Shown here: positions 10,003 to 19,266 of the stretch, piece after piece | How positions within the stretch are numbered: the stretch's first letter is position 1 | How the letters are laid out: each line of letters opens with the position of its first letter | NCBI GenBank assembly: GCA_902626385.1 | Contig: CACOEZ010000009.1 | Span: 1 to 39,895 of the forward strand | Direction of reading: 5' to 3' | Length of the DNA stretch: 39,895 nt | From: an uncultured SAR86 cluster bacterium | GTDB lineage: Bacteria > Pseudomonadota > Gammaproteobacteria > Magnimaribacterales > D2472 | The notes under the pieces: generated by a model | The model's database searches: none | What the model saw: the letters and a program-made list of their open reading frames with translations, nothing else | What the model was told of the DNA's origin: nothing | Translations under genes and position numbers: made by a program

Positions 10003-10847
10003 ATTGGTTAAGAAGATTAATTCCATCAATTGGTACTTTCAAATCTAAAAGAAAAGTACCTGATGGATTATGGAGTTCATGCAAAAAATGTGAGTCTGTA
10101 CTTTACGCTCCAGAGCTTGAAAAATCTTTATTTGTTTGTCCTAAATGCGACTATCACCTTCGAATTGGAGCAAGACAAAGGCTTGAAATGTTTCTTGATA
10201 ATAGCAACTTTAAAGAAATTGCTCCAGATTTAACGACTAAGGATCCTCTTAAATTTAAAGATTCAAAATATTACACATCAAGAGTAAAAGAAGCCGTAGC
10301 ATCAACTGGTGAAAAAGAAGCAATAATTGTTGTAACTGGTGAATTAGATCAAATAAAGGTGGTTGTGGCAGCATTTGAATTTAGATTCATGGGTGGATCA
10401 ATGGGCAGCGTTGTTGGTGAAAAATTTGTACAAGGTATTAACACCGCGATTGAAAATAAAATACCTTTTATTTGCTTTGCTACTAGCGGAGGAGCTAGGA
10501 TGCAAGAGTCAATGATATCTTTAATGCAAATGGCCAAGACTTCAGCAGCTATTCAAAAATTAAAAAAAGAAAAGTTGCCATATATATCTGTTTTAGTTGA
10601 TCCAATATACGGCGGTGTTTCTGCAAGTATAGCTATGTTGGGTGACATTAATATTGCGGAACCAAATGCCTTGAGCGGCTTCACTGGTAGAAGGGTTATT
10701 GAACAAACCGTTAGGTTAGAATTGCCTGATAATTTTCAAAAGTCAGAATATCTTTTAAGTAATGGCGCGATTGATATGATTGTTCATAGGAAAGATCTAA
10801 GAACAACTATTAGCAGAATTTTAAAAAAAATATATAAAACTCAATGA
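9999..10847 (+). CDS. accD: Acetyl-CoA carboxylase carboxyltransferase, beta subunit
   Basis: Beta subunit of the carboxyltransferase that makes malonyl-CoA for fatty acid synthesis; it pairs with AccA, which is elsewhere. The N-terminal C4 zinc ribbon is complete: Cys28, 31, 47 and 50. The carboxyltransferase core shows FEFRFMGGSMGSVVGEK, TSGGARMQESM and DPIYGGVSAS. 282 residues is normal. In many gammaproteobacteria folC follows; here the next gene is the SPOR protein, joined by a 4-base overlap. Confidence 0.96.
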   Translation: MNWLRRLIPSIGTFKSKRKVPDGLWSSCKKCESVLYAPELEKSLFVCPKCDYHLRIGARQRLEMFLDNSNFKEIAPDLTTKDPLKFKDSKYYTSRVKEAVASTGEKEAIIVVTGELDQIKVVVAAFEFRFMGGSMGSVVGEKFVQGINTAIENKIPFICFATSGGARMQESMISLMQMAKTSAAIQKLKKEKLPYISVLVDPIYGGVSASIAMLGDINIAEPNALSGFTGRRVIEQTVRLELPDNFQKSEYLLSNGAIDMIVHRKDLRTTISRILKKIYKTQ

Positions 10848-11257
10848 GTCTAGAGAGATTAGTCGGCTTCTCAGTATTTATTTCTATTCTATTGGCTCTA
10901 ATTTTTATATTTTATCCTGATGAAAATATTTCAGATTTAAAATTTCCTGACAATACAAATGAAATATCAAATTATGACAATGAAATATCTTCATTTAAAA
11001 ATTTTTCTGAATCTGATTTCGATTTTTACGTTTATAGAGCACATGTTCTCTCATCACAAACTAAAACAGAAGAACTCGTTATACAAATTAATAATGGAGG
11101 GTTCCCAGCATTTTTTGAATCACTAGAAAGCAATAAAGAATTATTTGTATTATATGTTGGCCCTTTTTTATCAGAAAATGATATTGTAGATAATATGAAA
11201 GCTATTCAGAGATTATCTGAATCTCAAAGTGAGGAAATATCTAGGTGGAAGCTTTAG
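10844..11257 (+). CDS. SPOR-domain membrane protein, DedD-like
   Basis: A 137-residue protein with one N-terminal transmembrane helix (residues about 7-24), a short acidic linker and a C-terminal region from about 60 that resembles a SPOR domain (FYVYRAHVLSSQTKTEELV, then LFVLYVGPFLSENDIVDN). SPOR domains bind denuded septal peptidoglycan, and DedD acts in cell division. The place between accD and cvpA is where dedD or a SPOR gene sits in E. coli and Pseudomonas. It is shorter than E. coli DedD (220 residues). The start overlaps accD by 4 bases. Confidence 0.75.
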   Translation: MSLERLVGFSVFISILLALIFIFYPDENISDLKFPDNTNEISNYDNEISSFKNFSESDFDFYVYRAHVLSSQTKTEELVIQINNGGFPAFFESLESNKELFVLYVGPFLSENDIVDNMKAIQRLSESQSEEISRWKL

Positions 11258-11835
11258 GCTTAAATTTTGCGGATTGGTTTATTCTTATTGTCTTAATCGC
11301 TTCTGGTTTAATTTCTTTTTCTAGAGGATTTACAAAAGAATTTTTATCTTTATTTCTATGGGTTGCTGCTTTTATAGCAGCAATAAGCTTAGAGTTTTTA
11401 GCAACTCCTAAAATTGACGAGTATATTGGAAATCCTGAAATTTCTAAAATTCTTTCATATATAACTGTTTTCGTAGTTTTTATATTTCTTGGGGGCATTG
11501 TTATAAAATTTATAAGCAAACTCATTAAATGGTCAGGTGCATCTGGTTTTGATAGATTTCTTGGTGTTCTATTTGGTCTGACAAGAGGACTAATAGTTTT
11601 ATTTGCTATTTTTTTACTTTTGCCTAATAGCTTAAAAACAACCGATCTAATAAACGACTCTAAAATAACGCCCATTATAGAAAAATATGCTCCTCAGATA
11701 GAAGCATATTTCAGAGAATTGGTGGATAATAAGGATATAGTTGAGGAGGCTATGGACTTAATCGAACCTTTACAACCAAAAAAGGAATTAGTACCAGAGT
11801 CAAATAAAAAAGACACTCAAGAAGGGGATTCTTAA
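11245..11835 (+). CDS. cvpA: CvpA family membrane protein
   Basis: Inner-membrane protein with four hydrophobic segments, at residues about 10-30, 33-53, 65-90 and 105-127, matching the CvpA family (FADWFILIVLIASGLISFSRG, then FDRFLGVLFGLTRGL). CvpA is linked to colicin V production and envelope stress tolerance; its biochemical role is not settled. The start is GTG 11245, preceded by GAGGA at 11231-11235 and overlapping the SPOR gene by 13 bases. The last 60 residues are charged and presumably cytoplasmic. cvpA-purF is a conserved pair. Confidence 0.88.
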   Translation: MEALGLNFADWFILIVLIASGLISFSRGFTKEFLSLFLWVAAFIAAISLEFLATPKIDEYIGNPEISKILSYITVFVVFIFLGGIVIKFISKLIKWSGASGFDRFLGVLFGLTRGLIVLFAIFLLLPNSLKTTDLINDSKITPIIEKYAPQIEAYFRELVDNKDIVEEAMDLIEPLQPKKELVPESNKKDTQEGDS

Positions 11836-13325
11836 TGTGTGGAATAGTTGGAATTTCTGCTGAAACAAACGTTGCTGCAGAAATATACGATGCACTTCTT
11901 ATGCTTCAGCATAGAGGCCAAGATGCAGCTGGAATGGTTGTCTGCGATGAAAATGACAAACTAAATTCTAGAAAATCAATGGGATATGTCAGAGATGTTT
12001 TCCAACAAAGGCATATGGATAAACTAATTGGAAATATTGGAATAGGCCATGTCAGATATCCTACCGCAGGTGGTGCAGGGAAAGAATTTGCTCAACCAAT
12101 GTACGTAAATTCACCTTATGGAATCACTCTTGCTCATAATGGGAATTTAACAAATTCAAAACAACTTTCTAATGAGCTTTTTAGAGCAGAAATGCGTCAC
12201 TTAAATACTGATTCAGACTCAGAGGTATTATTAAATATATTTGCGCATGAACTCGCAAAACAAAGAGAGATCTACCCTTCAGCAAAACATATTTTTAAGG
12301 CAGTTACCAAAACACATATCAGATGTGATGGTGCATACGCAGTTCTTGCTTTGATTACTGGTCACGGTTTACTTGCATTTAGAGATAATAATGGTATCAG
12401 GCCTTTATCAATAGGAATTAGAAAAGGTAAAACAAGAGATGAATACATAATTGCATCAGAAGATTCACTATTTATATCCCAAGGCTTTAAGAAATTACGT
12501 GATATTGATCCAGGAGAAGCAGTTTTTATTGATAAAAAAGGTTCTTTACACTCACAACAATGTTCAGATAGTCCACAAATAAGACCCTGTATTTTTGAGT
12601 ATGTATATTTTTCAAGACCTGATTCTAAGATTGATGAAATTTCAGTTTATAAAGCAAGAATGAGAATGGGGTCAAGGCTTGCAGCTAATATACTAAAAAC
12701 AAAAGCTGATCATGATATTGATGTTGTTATTCCTATTCCAGATAGCTCAACTACTGCCGCACATCAGTTAGCTGTCGAACTTAATGTTCCGTACAGAGAA
12801 GGTTTTGTTAAAAATAGATATATTGGAAGAACTTTTATAATGCCATATCAAGAAGAAAGAAAAAAATCGGTAAGAAGGAAATTAAATATTCTTGATCTTG
12901 AGTTTCAAGGTAAAAATGTCTTGCTTGTTGATGACTCAATAGTCAGAGGAACTACAAGTAAAAAAATTATTGAGATGGCAAGAGAAGCTGGTGCTAAGAA
13001 AGTTTATTTTGCTTCGGCCGCACCGGCTATTAAATACCAAAATCTATATGGTATTGATATGCCAGCAACTTCGGAATTAATCGCATCAAACAGAACTGAC
13101 GAAGAAGTTGCTAAAGAAATAGATGCAGATTGGTTAATATATCAAACACTGGATGATTTGATTAATGCTGTACAGGAGGGTAATCCTTCAATAAAAGAAT
13201 TTGAAACTTCTATATTTACTGGAGAATACATTACGCCGCTTGGTGAGAATTATCTTGAAGAGCTTGAAAATTCTAGAAAGGATGAATTAAAAATTCAAAG
13301 GGAAAAATCAAAAGCTAGAGGTTAG
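11835..13325 (+). CDS. purF: Amidophosphoribosyltransferase
   Basis: Committed step of purine synthesis: PRPP plus glutamine to phosphoribosylamine. 496 residues. It begins MCGIVG, so the glutaminase nucleophile Cys2 is exposed after Met removal and there is no propeptide, as in E. coli. [17 protein letters not shown] and the PRPP-binding loop [14 protein letters not shown] are intact. It shares one base with the cvpA stop. Its TAG overlaps the convergent acnB stop by 4 bases, so no terminator fits between them. The purL gene is at 25627. Confidence 0.96.
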   Translation: MCGIVGISAETNVAAEIYDALLMLQHRGQDAAGMVVCDENDKLNSRKSMGYVRDVFQQRHMDKLIGNIGIGHVRYPTAGGAGKEFAQPMYVNSPYGITLAHNGNLTNSKQLSNELFRAEMRHLNTDSDSEVLLNIFAHELAKQREIYPSAKHIFKAVTKTHIRCDGAYAVLALITGHGLLAFRDNNGIRPLSIGIRKGKTRDEYIIASEDSLFISQGFKKLRDIDPGEAVFIDKKGSLHSQQCSDSPQIRPCIFEYVYFSRPDSKIDEISVYKARMRMGSRLAANILKTKADHDIDVVIPIPDSSTTAAHQLAVELNVPYREGFVKNRYIGRTFIMPYQEERKKSVRRKLNILDLEFQGKNVLLVDDSIVRGTTSKKIIEMAREAGAKKVYFASAAPAIKYQNLYGIDMPATSELIASNRTDEEVAKEIDADWLIYQTLDDLINAVQEGNPSIKEFETSIFTGEYITPLGENYLEELENSRKDELKIQREKSKARG

Positions 13326-15904
13326 CTGGGATTAACTATATTTATTGCTGGTATCTCTGCAGAGTTTGCGCTGTTAACGTAAGCTGGTATTTCATCAAAA
13401 TTTAAATATCGATATATTTCATTTGAAAACGGATTAATTTCGTTCATATATTTCATATATTCTTCATGAGTCGGCAATTCGCCAACAATTGATGCAATTG
13501 CTGCTAATTCTGCTGACGCTAAATATACATTTGCTCCGTCACCAAGCCTATTTGGGAAATTTCTTGTTGATGTTGATACAACAGTGGCTCCTGCAAGCAC
13601 TCTTGCTTGATTACCCATACATAAGGAGCAACCAGGTAATTCAGTTCTGGCACCGGATGTAACGAAAGTTTCAAAGACTCCTTCCTCTTTGAGTTGCTGT
13701 TCATCCATTTTTGTGGGTGGAGATATCCAAAGTTTTGCCTTGGTTCCATCATATTTTTTTAGAAGATGACTGGCAGCTCTAAAGTGCCCAATGTTTGTCA
13801 TACATGATCCGATAAATACCTCATCAATCTTATCTCCACATACCTCTGATAAAGTTTTAATATCATCAGGATCATTTGGACATGCAAGAAGTGGCTCTGT
13901 AATCTCATTAAGATTAATCTCAATAACTTCTGCATATTCTGCATTATCATCTGGTTCAAGAAGTTCCGGATTCTTAATCCATTCTTCCATTGCCTGAGCT
14001 CTTCTCTCGATTGTTTTTGAATCACCATATCCACTAGCTATCATCCATCTAAGCATTATTATGTTTGACTCTAAATATTCAATAATTGGTTCTTTACTCA
14101 AACGAACTGTACAGCCTGAGGCAGATCTCTCAGCAGAAGCGTCTGATAATTCAAATGCTTGTTCAACTTTTAAATTAGGCAGCCCTTCAATTTCAAGACA
14201 TTTACCAGAAAAAATATTTTTTTTGCCTTCTTTTTCAACAGTCAACAAACCTTTTTGTATTGCAGCATATGGTATTGCATTAACAAGATCTCGTAGAGTT
14301 ATTCCAGGCTGCATCTCACCTTTAAACCTGACCAATACAGACTCAGGCATATCAAGTGGCATTACACCAAGCGTAGCAGCAAATGCAACCAAGCCTGATC
14401 CGGCAGGAAAACTTATTCCAATTGGAAACCTTGTATGACTATCACCACCTGTGCCAACAGTATCTGGAATCAGCATCCTATTTAACCAAGAATGTATTAT
14501 TCCATCTCCAGGTTTAAGAGATACACCACCTCGATTCATAATGAAATCTGGAAGAGTATGTTGTGTCTCAATATCAACTGGTTTTGGATATGCTGCTGTA
14601 TGGCAGAAAGACTGCATTACTAAATCAGAAGAAAAACCAAGACATGCTAGTTCTTTTAGTTCATCTCTTGTCATTGGACCAGTAGTATCTTGAGATCCCA
14701 CTGTAGTCATTCTAGGTTCACAATAAACTCCTGGTCTTACACCCTTAATTCCACATGCTTTACCAACCATTTTTTGAGCAAGAGTAAAGCCCTTATCAGA
14801 TTTATCTTGAGAATCAGGTCTCCTAAAAATATTTGTTGGTTTCATACCAAGTGCATCTCTAGTTTTGTCAGTAAGTTGACGTCCAATAATTAATGGTATC
14901 CTGCCGTTTGCCCTTACTTCATCTAAAATAACATCAGTTTTTAATTCAAATTCAGTGATTACTTCATTTGTATTAGCATCAAGAACTTTGCCGTTGAATG
15001 GCTCAAGAATAATTTCCTGTCCCATTTCTAAATCTGTTACATCCATTTCAATAGGGAAGGCACCAGAATCTTCCAGAGTATTAAAGAAAATAGGAGCTAT
15101 CTTTCCTCCGAAACAAAAACCCCCTTCTTTTTTATTCGGAATGTGTGGAATTTCATCCCCCATATGCCAAAGCACAGAATTTGTAGCTGATTTTCTTGAT
15201 GAGCCTGTACCAACAACATCTCCAACAAAAACAAGCGGATTGCCTTTCTTTTTTAGTTCTTCAATAGTTTCTAGGGGTCTGTCAAGGCCTTCCCTGGGCA
15301 TTTTAAACATTGCTAGAGCGTGCAGAGGTATATCTGGTCTTGACCATGCATCTGTCGCTGGAGATAGGTCATCAGTATTAATTTCACCTGGTACTTTATA
15401 AACAGTCAGCTTTATTTGTTTATCAATATCTGTTTTTTCAGTAAACCATTTTCCTTCAGCCCATGCATCAATAACATGTTTTGCATATTTATTTTTCTTT
15501 GATAGCTCGAATATTTCGTTAAATGCATCAAATATTAAGAGAGTATTGCCTAATGCATTTGCAGCAGACTGACCAAGTCCTTCTATTTCCAAGCATTTTA
15601 TTAAAGGCTCAATGTTATAACCTCCCAACATTGTTCCTAGAATTTCTACTGCTTCGGTTTTGCTTATGTAAGGACTAGTCGTTTTTTCGGTAGTTATATC
15701 TGCGAGAAAAGCTGCTTTTACGTATGCAGATTGGTCAACTCCAGCAGGAACCCGCTCTTTTAGAAGATAAAGTAGTAGATCAGATTCCTCATGCTCAGAT
15801 TTAAGCAAATCCACCAGATTTGAGGTCTGTTCGGCGTCTAAAGGAAGAGGCGGTATATTCTGTTTTGCCCTTTCTTCGACGTGTTTTTTATAGTTTTTCA
15901 ACAT
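13322..15904 (-). CDS. acnB: Aconitate hydratase B
   Basis: Citrate-isocitrate isomerase of the TCA cycle, AcnB type (N-terminal HEAT-like domain, then swivel domain, then three catalytic domains). About 860 residues. The N-terminus [22 protein letters not shown] is the usual AcnB start. The ORF can be extended to ATG 15925, but ATG 15904 has a GGAG 8 bases upstream and matches homologues. 4Fe-4S cysteines are in [15 protein letters not shown] and [30 protein letters not shown] is also present. The 3' end overlaps purF by 4 bases, tail to tail. Confidence 0.95.
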   Translation of the reverse strand: MLKNYKKHVEERAKQNIPPLPLDAEQTSNLVDLLKSEHEESDLLLYLLKERVPAGVDQSAYVKAAFLADITTEKTTSPYISKTEAVEILGTMLGGYNIEPLIKCLEIEGLGQSAANALGNTLLIFDAFNEIFELSKKNKYAKHVIDAWAEGKWFTEKTDIDKQIKLTVYKVPGEINTDDLSPATDAWSRPDIPLHALAMFKMPREGLDRPLETIEELKKKGNPLVFVGDVVGTGSSRKSATNSVLWHMGDEIPHIPNKKEGGFCFGGKIAPIFFNTLEDSGAFPIEMDVTDLEMGQEIILEPFNGKVLDANTNEVITEFELKTDVILDEVRANGRIPLIIGRQLTDKTRDALGMKPTNIFRRPDSQDKSDKGFTLAQKMVGKACGIKGVRPGVYCEPRMTTVGSQDTTGPMTRDELKELACLGFSSDLVMQSFCHTAAYPKPVDIETQHTLPDFIMNRGGVSLKPGDGIIHSWLNRMLIPDTVGTGGDSHTRFPIGISFPAGSGLVAFAATLGVMPLDMPESVLVRFKGEMQPGITLRDLVNAIPYAAIQKGLLTVEKEGKKNIFSGKCLEIEGLPNLKVEQAFELSDASAERSASGCTVRLSKEPIIEYLESNIIMLRWMIASGYGDSKTIERRAQAMEEWIKNPELLEPDDNAEYAEVIEINLNEITEPLLACPNDPDDIKTLSEVCGDKIDEVFIGSCMTNIGHFRAASHLLKKYDGTKAKLWISPPTKMDEQQLKEEGVFETFVTSGARTELPGCSLCMGNQARVLAGATVVSTSTRNFPNRLGDGANVYLASAELAAIASIVGELPTHEEYMKYMNEINPFSNEIYRYLNFDEIPAYVNSANSAEIPAINIVNPS

Positions 15905-15936
15905 CGTCTGGTCTCCGATGGCCATATTTTACTCTT

Positions 15937-15966
15937 ATAGCTAAAGATAGCCACTAAATAGCTAAA
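15937..15966. repeat. Three ATAGC-type direct repeats between acnB and the DUF1289 gene
   Basis: ATAGCTAAA at 15937-15945, ATAGCCA at 15947-15953 and ATAGCTAAA at 15958-15966 are spaced 10 and 11 bases apart, one DNA helical turn. They lie in the short divergent intergenic region, where the acnB promoter must be. A regulator site is possible; chance is not excluded. Confidence 0.3.
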
Positions 15967-15997
15967 TTTTATTTAAAAATGAGTTATTATCTAATAT

Positions 15998-16444
15998 GTG
16001 CGCAAATTACAAAAAAAACGATCATCTACACCATGTCTTGGAATATGTTCCACTACTTTTGGTGATGAAGTCTGCAAGGGCTGTAAGCGTTTTTCGCACG
16101 AAATTGTGAGTTGGACAAAATATTCACTTGAAGAAAGAGAAATCATCAATGATCGACTTGAACAATTCAAAGTAAAAATTCTAAAACGTAGATTTAAAAT
16201 TATTGATAGAGATTTATTCATTTCAAAACTTGAAGAAAAGGCAATCAACTTTAATCATGCTCTTGATCCCTTAACATGGATTTTTGATTTATTGAGAGCA
16301 GCTGGATCTCAAAAATTCGACATCGAAAGTTTTGGTATCAAATGTTTAGTGCAATTTAATCCTAAAACAATTAAGGATGAAATCAACCAAGAGCTTTTAG
16401 AATTATCACAAGTTCATCACGAAAGATATTTTAAAAAACTTTAG
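15998..16444 (+). CDS. DUF1289 family cysteine-motif protein
   Basis: A 148-residue protein whose N-terminal 40 residues match DUF1289: PCLGICSTTFGDEVCKGCKR with cysteines 13, 17, 26 and 29, followed by the conserved EIVSW. The family is usually described as a small possible Fe-S or zinc protein of unknown function. The rest (about 45-148) is charged, helical and unrecognised. It starts with GTG; an out-of-frame ATG begins 2 bases earlier. It is divergent from acnB and its stop overlaps the convergent ferritin-like gene by 4 bases. Confidence 0.7.
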   Translation: MRKLQKKRSSTPCLGICSTTFGDEVCKGCKRFSHEIVSWTKYSLEEREIINDRLEQFKVKILKRRFKIIDRDLFISKLEEKAINFNHALDPLTWIFDLLRAAGSQKFDIESFGIKCLVQFNPKTIKDEINQELLELSQVHHERYFKKL

Positions 16445-16881
16445 CTAAAGTCCTTGAGCATAATTTTCAACTCAAGTGAATGTTGTTCCTCTTCACTAAT
16501 TTGAGCTCTGGCATATTCTTCTAGATACACAGATTTGTTTTCTACCGATTGAAGTAATTTTTTGTACAAGCTCAATGCATGTAATTCATGTTCTAAACTT
16601 TCTACAAGTATGTCTTTTATTGAATGTCTATTTGTTTCTTCAATTTTTGCAATCTTTTGACTTGGATGCCCATTTAATCCAGCAATTTTTTCACCAGCTT
16701 GTTGTGCATGAAGAAGCGATTCAGAAGCTTGTTCTTTTAAGAAAGTCACAATCGGTAATCTGTATGGTCCACTTACCATCATGGAGGAGTGTGTATATCT
16801 GACTACCCCAGCTAATTCGTATTCCATAATTTCATTCAAAATACTGCAAACTTTATTAGATTCTATTTGTGCGTTTTCCAT
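16441..16881 (-). CDS. Ferritin-like (bacterioferritin-type) diiron protein
   Basis: A 146-residue four-helix protein of the bacterioferritin/Dps-like group. Helix 1 carries E22 in EYELAGVVRYTH with H31. Helix 2 has ESLLHAQQAGEKIAGLNGHPS (E54, H58, E64). Helix 3 has ESLEHELHAL and helix 4 EEEQHSLEL, giving repeated Glu/His pairs expected for a diiron site. Likely roles are iron storage or protection from peroxide; heme binding cannot be judged. A good promoter is at 16916-16943 and Fur-like sites lie further upstream, which points to iron control. Confidence 0.75.
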   Translation of the reverse strand: MENAQIESNKVCSILNEIMEYELAGVVRYTHSSMMVSGPYRLPIVTFLKEQASESLLHAQQAGEKIAGLNGHPSQKIAKIEETNRHSIKDILVESLEHELHALSLYKKLLQSVENKSVYLEEYARAQISEEEQHSLELKIMLKDFS

Positions 16882-16915
16882 ATGAATTATCCTAATATTA
16901 GATATTAATAAGATA

Positions 16916-16943
16916 ATTATAGGCTAATTAATTATATTGTAAA
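16916..16943 (-). promoter_or_regulatory. Promoter of the ferritin-like gene
   Basis: On the minus strand TTTACA (16938-16943) is followed 16 bases later by a perfect TATAAT (16916-16921). The predicted start is near 16909, leaving a leader of about 27 bases before the ATG at 16881. Read by eye from consensus match. Confidence 0.45.
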
Positions 16944-16963
16944 CTACTGATATAAGGTATTTT

Positions 16964-16994
16964 TTTAATGATAATTATTTTGATTATCATTCTC
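16964..16994 (-). promoter_or_regulatory. Overlapping Fur-box-like sites
   Basis: Two overlapping 19-base windows, 16964-16982 and 16976-16994, each match 14 of 19 positions of the Fur consensus GATAATGATAATCATTATC. They lie about 55-85 bases upstream of the predicted start of the ferritin-like gene, above the -35, and touch the end of the DCC-family gene. AT-rich DNA raises the false-positive rate. Confidence 0.45.
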
Positions 16995-17313
16995 ATTTAA
17001 TAAAAATTTTATACCTCCAAAATAATAAAAATGCTATTATGGAATAACAAAATTTTGCAATATTAATTATTAAAGGTAGTTTGACTAATTTTGCTAGCCA
17101 TTGATATCCATCCGTTTTTTCCCAGACGAAAATAAACGCCTCGACACCTGACAATTCTAATCCATCTTCAAACTTTATATGAAGTTTTTTCAGATACTTT
17201 TCATCCATTTCGCTACAGTCAACGTAGTCCAAATTAGACCTCTTTTTGTAATGCTCAATTTCATAGTTACAAATTGAACATTTTTTATTGTAAAGAACTT
17301 TTAATTTATTCAT
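16993..17313 (-). CDS. DCC-family thiol-disulfide oxidoreductase-like protein (DUF393)
   Basis: 106 residues beginning KLKVLYNKKCSICNYEIEHYKKR, the DUF393/DCC signature with a thioredoxin-like CxxC at Cys12 and Cys15. The usual DG before the first cysteine is NKK here. GVEAFIFVWEKTDGYQWLAKL and a hydrophobic C-terminal stretch (about 80-100) also match the family. A role in thiol exchange is assumed from the fold; substrates are unknown. It reads toward the ferritin-like gene and could be transcribed with it. Confidence 0.7.
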   Translation of the reverse strand: MNKLKVLYNKKCSICNYEIEHYKKRSNLDYVDCSEMDEKYLKKLHIKFEDGLELSGVEAFIFVWEKTDGYQWLAKLVKLPLIINIAKFCYSIIAFLLFWRYKIFIK

Positions 17314-17321
17314 CTATATAG

Positions 17322-17349
17322 TTGATTGATGCTTAAGAGCATTTACAAT
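17322..17349 (+). promoter_or_regulatory. Candidate promoter of the exported protein/DUF2237 pair
   Basis: TTGATT at 17322-17327 and TACAAT at 17344-17349 are separated by 16 bases, about 35 bases before the ATG at 17386. An alternative TACAAT lies at 17355-17360. The gene itself has an AGG Shine-Dalgarno just before its ATG. Confidence 0.35.
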
Positions 17350-17385
17350 AATTATACAATTGAAAATTAACTAAATGAGGTCCCT

Positions 17386-17625
17386 ATGAAATATATTTTA
17401 TTAACAACACTTCTTATTCCTTTTTTTATAGTAGCTGACGAACAGTCTGATGCTAGAAAAGTAAGCGAATTATCAGTAAATGAACTTAAGCAGATTGTTC
17501 GTAAGATCGTTGAAGAAAGCATTGAGCAATGTATTGTATCTGGCACTATGGAGGGTAGATCTAAACTTAATTTAAAAGTTGAAGGTGAGGTTGTTGCAAA
17601 AATGACCTGTGAGTTCGAAAAATAA
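17386..17625 (+). CDS. Small exported protein of unknown function
   Basis: 79 residues, not recognised. Residues 1-17 form a clear signal peptide (KYILLTTLLIPFFIVA) with likely cleavage before DEQSD. The mature part is about 62 residues with a helical, charged first half (SVNELKQIVRKIVEES) and two cysteines, in IEQCIVSG and KMTCEFEK, that could form a periplasmic disulfide. An AGG is well placed before the ATG. It is followed directly by the DUF2237 gene, so the two are probably co-transcribed. Confidence 0.65.
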   Translation: MKYILLTTLLIPFFIVADEQSDARKVSELSVNELKQIVRKIVEESIEQCIVSGTMEGRSKLNLKVEGEVVAKMTCEFEK

Positions 17626-17626
17626 T

Positions 17627-18001
17627 ATGCCAGAAAAACAATTCAATGTTTTCAACGAAGAAATTGAAGAGTGCTGCTCAGATCCCATAACAGGTTTTTT
17701 TAGAGATGGTTTTTGCCATACCGATAATCTTGATAGAGGCCTTCATGTTATTTGTGCTCAAGTTACAGAAGAGTTTCTTGAGTTTTCAAAGAATAGAGGA
17801 AATGATTTATCAACACCTAGAGCTGAGTTTAATTTTCCTGGCCTCAAAAATGGTGACTCTTGGTGTCTTTGCGCTGAAAGATGGAAAGAAGCATATGATA
17901 ATGATTGTCCACCTAAAGTTTTTTTAAAAAGAACGAATAAAAAGGCGCTTACTGTTGTAGATATTAATATTCTCAAGGAATTTTCCATCGATCTTATATA
18001 G
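17627..18001 (+). CDS. DUF2237 family protein
   Basis: About 124 residues, matching DUF2237 across its length: QFNVFNEEIEECCSDPITGFFRDGFC, then GLHVICAQVTEEFLEFSKNRGNDLSTP, FPGLKNGDSWCLCAERW and PPKVFLKRTNKKAL. The family has no settled function. It has many conserved cysteines. The ORF can be extended to GTG 17609, inside the previous gene, but ATG 17627 gives the usual N-terminus and follows the previous stop by one base. The stop is 2 bases from the convergent umuC stop. Confidence 0.8.
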   Translation: MPEKQFNVFNEEIEECCSDPITGFFRDGFCHTDNLDRGLHVICAQVTEEFLEFSKNRGNDLSTPRAEFNFPGLKNGDSWCLCAERWKEAYDNDCPPKVFLKRTNKKALTVVDINILKEFSIDLI

Positions 18002-18003
18002 TC

Positions 18004-19266
18004 TTAGTTTACTAAAGGTAATTCGTACCAGTTTGTTGTATATTTTGGTGACGTCATATTTTGCTTCATGGGAGACCATTTCTTAGTATTTTGCGATGCA
18101 AAATAAATTTGCGTTTCATAGGCATTCATTTGATCAATATATTTCATAAATTTTGTATTTTCTTTTGGTTCATTGGGATCTTTGAATAAGGAGTATTGTC
18201 TAGTTTGTTCATCAGAGAATTTAGTCAGAATAATCCCTGCTTTAGCGTAATCATAGCCAGGTCTAAATATTGATAATAGTCCTTTTTTTGCAGCTATAAG
18301 AATATCTCTAGTGTCATTTGTAGGAGTAAGAAGACCAATTGTTTTTAGGTCTGAGTGCTGAGGTTTGTTTTTATTAAAGGGACTGGTTTTTACAAAAACA
18401 GAAACTTGAGAACATTTCTGTTTCTCATTTCTTAATTTTTCTGCTGCTCTTACAGCAAAGTTGCTTACTATTGGTCTTAATTCTTTTAAATTAGAAATTC
18501 TTTGCCCAAAACTCCTGCTTACAACAATTTGTTTTTTTGAAGAGATGTCATCATCAATATCAAGACATCTCTCACCTCGAAGTTCTCTAACTGTCCTTTC
18601 AAGCACAACGCTAAATTTTTTTCTAATATTTTGAGGACTAATCTGAGCAAGATCTAAAGCGGTATTAATACCTGCTTTATTTAAATGCTCAGTAAGCCTC
18701 CTTCCAACTCCCCAAACTTTATTTACTGATGTATGGGCAAGGGCATTTCGAATTTCTTTTTTACTTGAAAGATATAATACTGATGCTGGAATGTTTCTTC
18801 TTTTGATTTCATTTAACGCTATTTTGGTTAGTGTTTTGTTTGGAGCTATTCCAATTCTTACTGGTATCCCGGTCCACTGTCTTACTAGAGCTCTTATATG
18901 ACAACTAAAGTCATATAGATCATAGTTTTGTTTTAACGTATCAAAATCTAAGAATGCTTCGTCAATGCTGTATATTTCTACTCTAGGAACAAAACCTTCG
19001 AGTATATTCATAACTCTTGCAGATATATCTCCATAAAAAGTGAAGTTAGATGAAAATACTTGTCCATTTTGTTTTAAGAAATTCTCTCTGACTTTAAACC
19101 AAGGGACTCCCATTCCAATTCCCATTTTTTTTGCTTCTGTACTTCTAGCAATTACGCAGCCGTCATTATTAGAAAGAACAACAATAGGTATATTTTTTAG
19201 ATCAGGACGAAAAATTCTTTCGCAAGACGCATAAAAACTTTCACAATCTACGAGAGCAAAAGCCAT
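18004..19266 (-). CDS. umuC: DNA polymerase V catalytic subunit (Y-family)
   Basis: Error-prone translesion polymerase, active with processed UmuD. 420 residues. Catalytic acids are D7 in FALVDCESFYASCE and D102-E103 in YSIDEAFLD. NNDGCVIARSTEAKKMGI is the nucleotide-contact block, VWGVGRRL is the helix-hairpin-helix region, and the little-finger and UmuC C-terminal domain (DUF4113-like, about 370-420) follow. It overlaps the umuD stop by one base and is controlled from the LexA-box promoter at 19708-19745. Confidence 0.93.
   Translation of the reverse strand: MAFALVDCESFYASCERIFRPDLKNIPIVVLSNNDGCVIARSTEAKKMGIGMGVPWFKVRENFLKQNGQVFSSNFTFYGDISARVMNILEGFVPRVEIYSIDEAFLDFDTLKQNYDLYDFSCHIRALVRQWTGIPVRIGIAPNKTLTKIALNEIKRRNIPASVLYLSSKKEIRNALAHTSVNKVWGVGRRLTEHLNKAGINTALDLAQISPQNIRKKFSVVLERTVRELRGERCLDIDDDISSKKQIVVSRSFGQRISNLKELRPIVSNFAVRAAEKLRNEKQKCSQVSVFVKTSPFNKNKPQHSDLKTIGLLTPTNDTRDILIAAKKGLLSIFRPGYDYAKAGIILTKFSDEQTRQYSLFKDPNEPKENTKFMKYIDQMNAYETQIYFASQNTKKWSPMKQNMTSPKYTTNWYELPLVN

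Noticed and set aside
11241-11675. 144-residue minus-strand ORF inside cvpA
   Set aside because: It lies opposite a convincing CvpA with four membrane helices; no ribosome site or recognisable motif. Antisense shadow.
14061-15401. Four plus-strand ORFs of 67-148 residues inside acnB
   Set aside because: They lie opposite conserved AcnB motifs and show serine/proline-rich, low-complexity antisense composition.
15991-16248. 85-residue minus-strand ORF over the DUF1289 gene
   Set aside because: The plus frame has the conserved four-cysteine DUF1289 motif; the minus frame has none.
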